This document shows, one piece after another, positions 1 to 6,620 of a stretch of DNA of 10,996 bases. Location of the stretch: NCBI GenBank assembly GCA_003485885.1, contig DNHM01000197.1, positions 1 through 10,996 of the forward strand. The letters run 5' to 3'. This DNA is from Acidimicrobiaceae bacterium. Lineage in GTDB: Bacteria > Actinomycetota > Acidimicrobiia > Acidimicrobiales > UBA10347. The position numbers and the translations under genes are program-made. Position 1 is the first letter of the stretch. Each line of letters starts with the position of its first letter. A model generated the notes under the pieces. The model had not been told where the DNA came from and ran no database searches. It worked only from the letters and a program-made list of their open reading frames with translations.

Positions 1-315
1 GCCCCGTTAACGATTTGCAATTGACGTCTCTTCCCGGTCCAGACCATGGATTGGACACGGACGTGGCCAGGCACTCGCGTCGCTGTGGGCATCCGACTAG
101 TAGCTACACCAGCGCACGTCGTCCCGAACCTGATCAACCGAGGAACGCTGCGTCGATGTGTGGCGTGTGGAACAACTTCACAGATCAACCGGTCATGGCT
201 TGGCCGACATCGACCGGATCAGCGGCCGTGATCGGTTTGCAGGAGTCGCCGCCGTAGACATCGAAGCCGCTACCGAATCCACCGATCGCCAACCTGGTCT
301 CGCCAGCGAGTGAGG
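1..315. other. No supportable gene; possible gene edges or decayed remnants
   Basis: No reading frame here has a recognisable domain, a good ribosome binding site or convincing codon bias. Three weak possibilities exist. A plus-strand frame is open from base 3 to a TAG at 255-257 and could be a gene tail entering from the left. A minus-strand frame starts at ATG 92-90 and stays open to the window edge, so it could be the first 30 codons of a gene leaving the window. A minus-strand frame ending in TGA at 187-185 has a glycine-rich, protein-like tail (reading GGFGSGFDVYGGDSCKP) but only a TTG start at 292, so it may be a gene remnant. A 5-bp inverted repeat with a 2-base centre lies at 299-310, just past the stop of the gene at 316; it has no T-run and is not a convincing terminator. 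Confidence 0.4.
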
Positions 316-681
316 CTAGCTGTCGGTCAAAGCGACGTAGATCTGAGCGGCCACGACGGCACCGCTGCCAAGCGTGACATCCACCGAGCGACGTTCGTAG
401 CCCGCTCCTTCGAAATCGTCGATCTCACGCCACCGATTGGCGAGCTGCGACGACCGCAAAACAGCCACCTGAACCAACCCGCCGCTCTCGTCGGCCACGA
501 ACCCTTCGTACCCCTCGGCCGCCCCCCACGTGATCTCGAAGGTGTAGCCACGAACTGTTCCCGTGCACCACTCGCCACCGATACGAGACAGAACCCAATG
601 GTTCTTCTCGCCCGGCGCCAAGGTGCCGTAGACCGCCAGAGCCTCGATTTCATCTGCCATTCGAGCAACGTAGCTAGCCAT
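316..681 (-). CDS. Gamma-glutamylcyclotransferase-like (AIG2/GGCT fold) protein
   Basis: Small 121-residue protein of the gamma-glutamylcyclotransferase/AIG2-like superfamily. Family members release 5-oxoproline from gamma-glutamyl amines or peptides; the substrate here cannot be told from sequence. Visible signatures are the N-terminal strand-loop YGTLAPGE at residues 18-25, which forms the substrate pocket, and the motif DDFEGAGYERR at 88-98, in which Glu91 is the expected catalytic acid. The length fits a single-domain bacterial member. The ATG at 681 is preferred over the in-frame ATG at 660 because a GGAG ribosome binding site lies 8 bases upstream. It follows the GntR-type gene by about 36 bases on the same strand, so the two are probably co-transcribed. 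Family assignment is good; the exact reaction is inference. Confidence 0.87.
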   Translation of the reverse strand: MASYVARMADEIEALAVYGTLAPGEKNHWVLSRIGGEWCTGTVRGYTFEITWGAAEGYEGFVADESGGLVQVAVLRSSQLANRWREIDDFEGAGYERRSVDVTLGSGAVVAAQIYVALTDS

Positions 682-689
682 GACGCAAG

Positions 690-693
690 CTCC
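690..693 (-). promoter_or_regulatory. Ribosome binding site of the cyclotransferase-like gene
   Basis: On the minus strand the sequence reads GTGGAG followed by 8 bases and ATG. This is one of the few clear Shine-Dalgarno sites in the window, and it selects the ATG at 681 over the later in-frame ATG at 660. Confidence 0.6.
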
Positions 694-717
694 ACGTCTC
701 AGCCGACCTCCGCGGCG

Positions 718-1443
718 CTACTCGACCAATCGCAGCCCCGCAGGTTCACCTGTGGGACCGCTGAGGGTGACTTCGAACTCGGTGCGACGTGCTGGATAGA
801 GATGCTCGCTCACCAGTGCGTTACCCCCCGCACTATCGGTGGTAACGCGCCGTACCCGAAGCAGTGGCGAGCCCTCGTCTACTTTGAGCGCAACCGCGAT
901 CGCTGCGTCAGCAGCGATGGCCGAAATTACTTGAGTCGCATGACCGAGGCGGTCGAGAAGCAGGTCAACGAACGTCGACTCTTCGACATCGCTCCGCGAC
1001 AGGTCAGCGCCTAACGAGGCCTTACACCAAACAGTGACATACGCAAATGGCTCACCGTCGGCCAGGTTGAGCCGTTTGACCTCAAGCACCTCAGCACCTA
1101 CCAAAGCCTCGACTTCAACGGGAGCTTGAACAAATCCGAACTGCAACACCCTGCGCTCACTGGAACGACCTGCTTCAGCGAGTTGCCCTTCGATGGTTTC
1201 GAGACTGTCCAAAGATTGACGGATTGGACTACTGCCCACAAACCAACCAAAACCCTGACGGCTATCGACCAGTCCCTCGCCCCGAAGCTGCTCAAGCGCC
1301 TTACGAATCGTCACCCGACTCGCATCATGAGCCGCCGATAACTCCGACTCACTGGGGAGTAGCGCACCAGTCGCCAACACACCTTTCTCGACATCACCGC
1401 GAATCGATTCAGCAATCTCTTGGTATCGAAAGGAACGGGCCAT
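718..1443 (-). CDS. GntR family (HutC subfamily) transcriptional regulator with UTRA domain
   Basis: A 241-residue DNA-binding regulator. Residues 1-70 form a GntR winged helix-turn-helix: the recognition region reads LLPSESELSAAHDASRVTIR (28-47), followed by KALEQLRGEGLVDSRQGFGWFV. Residues from about 95 to 235 match the UTRA effector-binding domain of HutC-type regulators, with the typical RRVTT stretch and SEHLYPARRTEFEV near the end. Such proteins are usually repressors released by a small metabolite. The gene is divergent from the aconitase gene, and a perfect CTTGTA-N3-TACAAG palindrome lies in the shared intergenic region. That is the operator type expected for this subfamily, so control of aconitase and probably of itself is likely (inference). 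The effector is unknown. The ATG at 1443 is preceded by a weak AGG about 11 bases upstream. Confidence 0.93.
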   Translation of the reverse strand: MARSFRYQEIAESIRGDVEKGVLATGALLPSESELSAAHDASRVTIRKALEQLRGEGLVDSRQGFGWFVGSSPIRQSLDSLETIEGQLAEAGRSSERRVLQFGFVQAPVEVEALVGAEVLEVKRLNLADGEPFAYVTVWCKASLGADLSRSDVEESTFVDLLLDRLGHATQVISAIAADAAIAVALKVDEGSPLLRVRRVTTDSAGGNALVSEHLYPARRTEFEVTLSGPTGEPAGLRLVE

Positions 1444-1502
1444 AACGTGGGCAACCTGCGGGCAGTCGGAGAGCGATCTTCGCAGAAACGTGCTGTCGGT
1501 CG

Positions 1503-1530
1503 TTGACAGCTTGTATCAAACTTGTATCGT
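1503..1530 (+). promoter_or_regulatory. Likely sigma-70-type promoter of the aconitase gene
   Basis: A perfect -35 hexamer TTGACA lies at 1503-1508. It is followed after 16 bases by TATCGT at 1525-1530, which matches 4 of 6 positions of the -10 consensus. Transcription would start near 1537, giving a short leader before the ATG at 1560. The -10 box lies inside the palindromic operator, the usual geometry for repression by blocking RNA polymerase. No start-site data are available. Confidence 0.6.
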
Positions 1531-1537
1531 ACAAGTT
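1510..1537. promoter_or_regulatory. GntR/HutC-type operator: perfect palindrome plus upstream half-site
   Basis: AACTTGTATCGTACAAGTT at 1519-1537 is a perfect inverted repeat with 8-bp arms (1519-1526 and 1530-1537) around TCG. The core CTTGTA-N3-TACAAG closely resembles operators known for HutC-subfamily regulators. A further half-site, CTTGTATC, lies at 1510-1517, exactly 11 bases before the same octamer at 1521-1528. That is about one helical turn, so two dimers could sit on one face or the half-site could assist binding. The cognate regulator is probably the adjacent divergent GntR gene. Confidence 0.72.
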
Positions 1538-1545
1538 ACCACATC

Positions 1546-1551
1546 GAGAGG
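1546..1551 (+). promoter_or_regulatory. Ribosome binding site of the aconitase gene
   Basis: GAGAGG ends 8 bases before the ATG at 1560. It decides the start: the longer frame from TTG 1503 would place the promoter and operator inside the coding region and adds residues absent from aconitases. Confidence 0.6.
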
Positions 1552-1559
1552 TATTTGTT

Positions 1560-3842
1560 ATGGCCGTCTTTGCCGAAACCCCAATCGAACTCGTCAACGA
1601 GGTGTACAGCACACTCGACGAACGTCTTGCGTGGGGTCGTGAGAAGCTCGGACGAGCCCTTACCTTGGCCGAGAAGATTCTGATCAATCACCTCGACGAT
1701 CCTGGCACTGCTGGCCTCGAGCGGGGCGTTTCCTACACCGACCTTCGCCCCGACCGGGTGGCCATGCAAGATGCCACCGCCCAGATGGCATGGCTGCAGT
1801 TCATGACTGCTGGCCTCGACCGCACATCTGTGCCGACTACGACCCACTGCGATCACTTGATCCAGGCTCGCGTCGACGGCAAGACCGACCTCATGGTCGC
1901 GGCCGACACCAACAGCGAGGTCTACGACTTCCTCGAAAAGGTCTGTGCCAAGTACGGCGCCGGCTTCTGGGCACCAGGTTCCGGAATCATCCATCAGGTC
2001 GTGCTCGAGAACTACGCCTTCCCCGGCGGCATGATGCTCGGCACCGATAGCCACACGCCGAATGCGGGCGGCGCTGGCATGATCGCTGTAGGTGTAGGCG
2101 GCGCCGACGCCGTCGATGTCATGACCGGCTTTGCCTGGAACGTGCGCTGGCCAAAGGCCATCGGCGTCAAGCTCACCGGCGAACTCGGTGGTTGGGCCGC
2201 ACCCAAGGACGTCATCTTGAAGGTGGCCGAGATCCTGACCGTCAAGGGCGGCACGGGCGCAATCGTTGAATACTTCGGCCCCGGCGCCGAAAGCCTGTCG
2301 GCAACCGGCAAAGCAACCATCTGCAATATGGGTGCCGAGATCGGCGCAACCACGTCGCTATTCCCCTACGACGACGCAACCAGCCGTTACCTCAAGTCAA
2401 CCGGCCGCGAAGCCATCGACGATGCAGCTCGGGCCGTTGCCCATCACCTCCGGGCCGACGACGAAGTCCTTGCCAACCCGGGCGACTACTTCGACCAGGT
2501 CATCGAGATCGATCTGTCCACGCTTGAGCCACTAATCAACGGCCCACACACCCCAGACCTGGCACGACCTCTGTCTGCACTGGGTGCCGAGGCAGCCGAG
2601 AAGGGCTGGCCGATGGAAATCAGCGCGGCACTTGTCGGATCGTGCACCAACTCCAGCTACGAAGACATCAGCCGTGCAGCATCAATCGCACGCGACGCTG
2701 CGGCTAAGGGCCTGAAGGCCAAAGTACCGTTCATGATCACCCCTGGCTCCGAAGCCACCATGCGCACCATCCAGCGCGACGGCATGCTCGAGCCACTCGA
2801 AGCAATCGGCGGCGTCGTGCTTGCCAATGCCTGCGGGCCGTGCATCGGCCAGTGGAAGCGAGATGACCGAGACGGCATCGAAGGCACCACCAACCTGATC
2901 ATCACCAGCTACAACCGCAACTTCCCCAAGCGCAACGACGGCGATGCCGCCACGTTGGCCTTCGTGACGTCGCCCGAGACCGTCGTTGCCTTGGCCCTTT
3001 CCGGCCGAGTTGACTTCGACCCTCAAACCGACACCCTGACCAACGAGGCCGGCGAGCAAGTCAGCCTGGTCGTGGGCGAAGCAATCGAGCTTCCACCTGG
3101 CGGTTTCGAAAGCGGTGACTCCATGTTCATTGCACCACCTGAAGACGGCAGCAGCGTCGAGGTCACGGTCAACCCCGCGTCTGATCGCATTCAGCTGCTC
3201 ACGCCGTTTCCCGCATGGGACGGCAACGACTACCTCGAACTGCCAATTCTTGGTAAAGGCATGGGCAAGGTCACCACCGACCACATTTCCATGGCTGGAG
3301 CCTGGCTCAAGTACCGCGGCCACCTCGAGAACATCTCCGGCAATCTGTACCTCGGTGTCGTAAACGCATTCACCGGCGAGACCGAACTTGCACTCGATCC
3401 TTCCGACGGTCAGACCAAGAGTTACCCCGAGATCGCCAAGAGCCTGCACCAGAAGGGCATCAATTGGGTCTTCATCGGCGAAGAAAACGTCGGCGAGGGT
3501 TCCAGCCGCGAACACGCAGCGATGGAACCTCGTTTCCGTGGTTGCCACGCAGTGTTCGCCAAGTCGTTCGCTCGTATCCATGAGACCAACCTGAAGAAGC
3601 AGGGTGTACTCGCCATGACCTTCGCTGACCCTGACTTCTGGGGTGCGATCGGTGAAAGTGACACCATCTCTATCACCGGGTTGTCAGAACTTTCCGCTGG
3701 CAAACCAGTCGACTGTGTACTCCACAAAAGCGATGGCGAAAGCGTTGAGTTCCAGGCGTTACACACGTTGAACGACGACCAAATCGCATGGTTCCATGCC
3801 GGTTCCGCACTCAATATGATCCGTGCCCAAGTAGCCGGATAA
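1560..3842 (+). CDS. acn: Aconitate hydratase, mitochondrial (ACO2) type
   Basis: A 760-residue [4Fe-4S] enzyme that interconverts citrate and isocitrate via cis-aconitate in the TCA cycle, in the cytoplasm. Long stretches match mitochondrial aconitase rather than the AcnA/IRP1 or AcnB types, for example GSGIIHQVVLENYAFPG, AEILTVKGGTGAIVEYFGPG and ANACGPCIGQW. The three cluster ligands are present as Cys362 (GSCTNSSYED), Cys425 and Cys428, with the 63- and 3-residue spacing of the mammalian enzyme. Active-site residues Asp98/His99 (THCDH), Asp163/His165 (TDSHTPN) and Ser648/Arg650 (GSSREHAAMEPR) are intact, as is the C-terminal swivel domain with SFARIHETNLKKQG. Length fits mature mitochondrial forms, and no targeting peptide is present. 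It appears to be a single-gene unit with its own promoter, palindromic operator and terminator, divergent from a GntR regulator. Confidence 0.98.
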   Translation: MAVFAETPIELVNEVYSTLDERLAWGREKLGRALTLAEKILINHLDDPGTAGLERGVSYTDLRPDRVAMQDATAQMAWLQFMTAGLDRTSVPTTTHCDHLIQARVDGKTDLMVAADTNSEVYDFLEKVCAKYGAGFWAPGSGIIHQVVLENYAFPGGMMLGTDSHTPNAGGAGMIAVGVGGADAVDVMTGFAWNVRWPKAIGVKLTGELGGWAAPKDVILKVAEILTVKGGTGAIVEYFGPGAESLSATGKATICNMGAEIGATTSLFPYDDATSRYLKSTGREAIDDAARAVAHHLRADDEVLANPGDYFDQVIEIDLSTLEPLINGPHTPDLARPLSALGAEAAEKGWPMEISAALVGSCTNSSYEDISRAASIARDAAAKGLKAKVPFMITPGSEATMRTIQRDGMLEPLEAIGGVVLANACGPCIGQWKRDDRDGIEGTTNLIITSYNRNFPKRNDGDAATLAFVTSPETVVALALSGRVDFDPQTDTLTNEAGEQVSLVVGEAIELPPGGFESGDSMFIAPPEDGSSVEVTVNPASDRIQLLTPFPAWDGNDYLELPILGKGMGKVTTDHISMAGAWLKYRGHLENISGNLYLGVVNAFTGETELALDPSDGQTKSYPEIAKSLHQKGINWVFIGEENVGEGSSREHAAMEPRFRGCHAVFAKSFARIHETNLKKQGVLAMTFADPDFWGAIGESDTISITGLSELSAGKPVDCVLHKSDGESVEFQALHTLNDDQIAWFHAGSALNMIRAQVAG

Positions 3843-3857
3843 AGCCAATCGACGAAG

Positions 3858-3908
3858 CGGCCCGGGTATTGCGTCAAGCTGACACAAGACCCGGGCCGTT
3901 ATTCGTTT
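3858..3908 (+). terminator. Rho-independent terminator after aconitase
   Basis: Perfect 10-bp arms CGGCCCGGGT (3858-3867) and ACCCGGGCCG (3889-3898) are followed by a T-rich run (TTATTCGTTTT). The 21-base loop contains a second small hairpin, GTCA-AGC-TGAC (3873-3883), giving a stacked structure. It lies 16 bases past the aconitase stop and insulates the following gene. Confidence 0.85.
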
Positions 3909-4078
3909 TCGCCACCATCTCAGCAGCGGTCTGAGTTTCCAGAAACTATCCATTCGGCCAGCGGCCGCAGATCACCGGAGTAGGGACAACGCAGACAGAG
4001 GCACGGTCACGGATCGGCGTTACGGTTGTGGTCTGCGTATGGGCATTTTGTATTGCTTTGTCGCCTCCACCACACACC

Positions 4079-5410
4079 ATGTCTGAGTTTCCTCGTACGC
4101 AAAAGATCGCCGCCCTCGCTCTCGTCACCTTGGTCGTGATCATGACGTTGATTGTCTTGGCTGCGCGTGACGACGGGAACAGCTCCAGTGCCGACGACAG
4201 CGCTCCGATCGACCCCAATGCGGAACCCACTGCGATCCCAGTACTAGAGCGACCTCGAGGCACCTGGGACGACATTGCCTCCATCGTGCGCGGAGCGCAG
4301 GGAACCTCGGCGCCCGTCGATTGCCCATTCGTCGATGAACGGATCCTGGAGACGAACAATTTTCTCGCGCTAACGCCATCGCTCACCTTCGTGTGTACAG
4401 AAGCCGGGCAGACCGCCACGCCTATCGCTCCTGGACGCGTGGTTATGCGAGTTACCCAGGCTCCCTTAAACAGTTTCAAGGCTGATTTGATCGCGAACGG
4501 CAACGATGGACCTTGGCTGCGAGCCGGAGCATATGGACCGTTTGTGGTGATCGATCATGGACCGCGCGACGGTGTCAGCAACGTGTCTTCGATCTATGCC
4601 GGGCTCGAAACTATTGATCCCGACCTTGCTGTCGGGCAATTCGTTGACACCGAAACCACGCTTGGCTCCCTGGGTGCTCGCATGATTAACGCTGAATTAG
4701 TCAATGGGGTCCTGAGCTTCGAGCTCATCACCGATGACACCCGTTTCGGCAGCGACCCGATACGCCAATCCCCTCCTCCAGCAAGCGAAAGTCCTCGATT
4801 AGCAGCGCTTGTCGAAGACTCGATTTCGCTCCCGGTCGACACATGCACAATCCCGTTTGGGAATCTCAATCTGGTTGTCGGGGCCCCACGCGCATACCGC
4901 TCGGGCATCCACAATGGCCTCGACTTCAACTGCGACACCACCGACCATGTCATCGAGTCCGCAGCCGCAGGCCAAGTGATCTTTGTGGTGAACGATTATG
5001 TCAATGCCAGCACCGAGGATCGCGACGCGGTGCTTGCGCAAACAGTCCCAGCGTTCGACACGCCGTTCTGGACGCTCGCCTACCTGTACGGCAACTTCGT
5101 GGTTATCGACCATGCATTCAGTGGGGGCGAACGAGCGGTGACTATCTACGCCCATCTCTCCGAAGTTGACTCGCAGATTCTGCCTGGTGTCCTCGTCGAC
5201 GGTGGCACACCACTCGGATTCGTCGGCAACTCGGGGACCTCAGCCGCCTCTGCTGGCATCGAAAACAACGACGCTTCAGTCCACCTGCACTGGGAACTCC
5301 ATGTCAACGACCGGCCGATTGGGTATCTCGAGTCGCCAACCGACACCCAACCGCTCTACGAACAGATCTTGTGCAACCCAGAAAATCCGACCACGACGGT
5401 CGGCTGCTAG
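4079..5410 (+). CDS. Membrane-anchored M23/LytM-type peptidase with two tandem LytM-like domains
   Basis: A 443-residue protein with a short basic N-terminus and one membrane segment at about residues 9-29 (KIAALALVTLVVIMTLIVLA), predicting an extracytoplasmic body. The C-terminal half is an M23 (LytM/peptidoglycan endopeptidase) domain with all expected residues: His278 and Asp282 in HNGLD, His359 in IYAHLS, His402 and His404 in HLHWE. Residues about 95-220 repeat the same pattern (GPFVVIDH at 153-160 against GNFVVIDH at 338-345; IYAGL against IYAHL; VLSFEL against HLHWEL), but every zinc or catalytic position is replaced. The likely role is cell-wall cleavage or, through the dead domain, partner or wall binding (inference). 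An upstream in-frame GTG at 4028 would add 17 residues; neither start has a clear ribosome binding site. ATG 4079 is chosen because it puts basic residues just before the membrane segment. Confidence 0.86.
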   Translation: MSEFPRTQKIAALALVTLVVIMTLIVLAARDDGNSSSADDSAPIDPNAEPTAIPVLERPRGTWDDIASIVRGAQGTSAPVDCPFVDERILETNNFLALTPSLTFVCTEAGQTATPIAPGRVVMRVTQAPLNSFKADLIANGNDGPWLRAGAYGPFVVIDHGPRDGVSNVSSIYAGLETIDPDLAVGQFVDTETTLGSLGARMINAELVNGVLSFELITDDTRFGSDPIRQSPPPASESPRLAALVEDSISLPVDTCTIPFGNLNLVVGAPRAYRSGIHNGLDFNCDTTDHVIESAAAGQVIFVVNDYVNASTEDRDAVLAQTVPAFDTPFWTLAYLYGNFVVIDHAFSGGERAVTIYAHLSEVDSQILPGVLVDGGTPLGFVGNSGTSAASAGIENNDASVHLHWELHVNDRPIGYLESPTDTQPLYEQILCNPENPTTTVGC

Positions 5411-5426
5411 TCCCAAGACCCGATGG

Positions 5427-5831
5427 TCAGCGGCGCCGCTTTTTGTCCGAGTTCAGGAACTTTTCCATCTGGCGACGGTCGCGTTTGGTTGGTCGTCCAG
5501 CACCGCTCGATCGTTCGGCCCAGGCAGCATCGATCCGTTGGTCCATCGACCGCGGCTTTGGCTTATCTTCTTCGGGCGTTTCATCGATGTAACACTCGAC
5601 CGCCACCGGAGCGCCAACTCGCTTCTCGATGACTTTTACGACCCGGTAGGTACGTGAGAATCCGCTGCGCCGAGAGACGAGCACATCGCCTACCTTAATT
5701 CGCTGCGCAGGTTTCGCCGGTGTGCCGTTAATGCGCACCCGACCACTTGAACAGGCGTCGTTGGCGGAAGCGCGCGTCTTGTACAGACGCACGGCCCACA
5801 GCCACTTATCGACACGTACCTGCTCGCTCAT
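5427..5831 (-). CDS. hslR: Hsp15-type S4-domain RNA-binding heat-shock protein
   Basis: A 134-residue basic protein. The S4 RNA-binding domain at the N-terminus begins VRVDKWLWAVRLYKTRASA (5-23) and continues through SGRVRINGTPAKPAQRIKVGD. The C-terminal tail RPTKRDRRQMEKF (113-125) matches the equivalent tail of E. coli Hsp15. That protein binds 50S subunits that still carry a nascent chain and helps recycle them; the related RqcP acts in ribosome quality control. ATG 5831 is used because the frame upstream of it overlaps the preceding gene and is not family-like. The gene starts about 7 bases after the stop of the M50 protease gene, so it is the last gene of a glnS-M50-hslR operon. Confidence 0.92.
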   Translation of the reverse strand: MSEQVRVDKWLWAVRLYKTRASANDACSSGRVRINGTPAKPAQRIKVGDVLVSRRSGFSRTYRVVKVIEKRVGAPVAVECYIDETPEEDKPKPRSMDQRIDAAWAERSSGAGRPTKRDRRQMEKFLNSDKKRRR

Positions 5832-5838
5832 GGCTCGA

Positions 5839-6615
5839 TCAGCGGTTTTCCCAGAAGCGGAATTCGAACCAGCCCCGTGCTCTTGCTTCGAAGACCTCGG
5901 AGCCACCGACAAGTTCGGTCACCGAATCGGTGAAGCCAAAAAATGCATCGCGGACTGGGTCGAGGAAGAAGATCGCAATGAACACGATCATGATGCCGTA
6001 CTGACGAAACGGCTGAATCGACCGAAGCGTCTGTTCAGAAAGATGTGGTTCGATGACGCCGAATCCGTCGAGGCCAGGGATGGGCAACAGATTGAAGATC
6101 ATCGCAATGATCTGGATCCAACCGAGAAACGACAAACCAATGACCAGCCATGGCGCCTCGATGAGGCCGATCCGGACCGGGACCAGACAGATCAAGGCAC
6201 AGACGCCGGATGCGGCAGGCCCTGCCGCGCTCATGAGGCTCCGCATGACGGGCGACCGGATTGCTGCGGTGTTGATCCACACTGCGCCGCCAGGTAAACC
6301 AATACCACCGATGATCAGTATGAAGATCGGGAACAGCAGCGACGTTCCGACGTCGACGTACTTGCGCACGTCCAACGTGAGATACCCCTTGTCGACCACC
6401 GATCGGTCGCCTCCGATGTACGCGACAATCGCATGACCGAACTCGTGTAGGGCCAACGACAGCACCCAGCCGGCGACCACGAACAGGAACATCGTGACGC
6501 CGTTGTAGCGATACCCGCGAGCGAGCGCAGTTCCGAAGATAACGGTGAGCAACACGATCCCGTAGAAGATCGGACTCGGCGCGACCAGATTTCGCGGATG
6601 GGCTGCGATGGCCAT
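5839..6615 (-). CDS. M50 family site-2-protease-like zinc metalloprotease
   Basis: Polytopic membrane protein of 258 residues. The zinc motif HEFGH lies at residues 57-61 inside a membrane helix, and the second family motif, NLLPIPGLDGF, lies at about 175-185 and supplies the third ligand, Asp183. A SAAGPAASG stretch between them is typical of site-2-type proteases, and there are about six hydrophobic segments. No PDZ or CBS domain is present, so it belongs to the short single-core class. Members cut transmembrane anchors; the substrate is unknown. ATG 6615 lies 5 bases past the glnS stop; an in-frame ATG at 6651 would add 12 residues and overlap glnS, and neither has a clear ribosome binding site. 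It sits between glnS and hslR in a tight operon, which suggests co-expression with translation genes but not a direct link. Confidence 0.9.
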   Translation of the reverse strand: MAIAAHPRNLVAPSPIFYGIVLLTVIFGTALARGYRYNGVTMFLFVVAGWVLSLALHEFGHAIVAYIGGDRSVVDKGYLTLDVRKYVDVGTSLLFPIFILIIGGIGLPGGAVWINTAAIRSPVMRSLMSAAGPAASGVCALICLVPVRIGLIEAPWLVIGLSFLGWIQIIAMIFNLLPIPGLDGFGVIEPHLSEQTLRSIQPFRQYGIMIVFIAIFFLDPVRDAFFGFTDSVTELVGGSEVFEARARGWFEFRFWENR

Positions 6616-6620
6616 TCGCG

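Noticed and set aside
310..1014. 234-codon plus-strand open frame
   Set aside because: Antisense to the cyclotransferase-like and GntR genes, both with clear family motifs; no recognisable domain of its own.
1503..1559. Longer aconitase start at TTG 1503
   Set aside because: It would place the -35 box, -10 box and palindromic operator inside the coding region; ATG 1560 has a ribosome binding site and matches the family N-terminus.
2682..3581. 299-codon minus-strand open frame inside aconitase
   Set aside because: Shadow of the aconitase gene, whose motifs are continuous through the region.
3934..3947. AGTTTC-CA-GAAACT inverted repeat upstream of the peptidase gene
   Set aside because: Short, far from the start codon and not tied to a recognisable promoter; could be chance.
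3929..4092. 12-bp direct repeat GTCTGAGTTTCC at 3929-3940 and 4081-4092
   Set aside because: Several exact 12-mers are expected by chance in a window this long; no other structure supports it.
5429..5440. AGCGGCGCCGCT palindrome followed by five T's between the converging genes
   Set aside because: The symmetric arms leave no loop; the real stem would be about 4 bp, and the bases are the last codons of hslR. At best a weak terminator for the peptidase gene.
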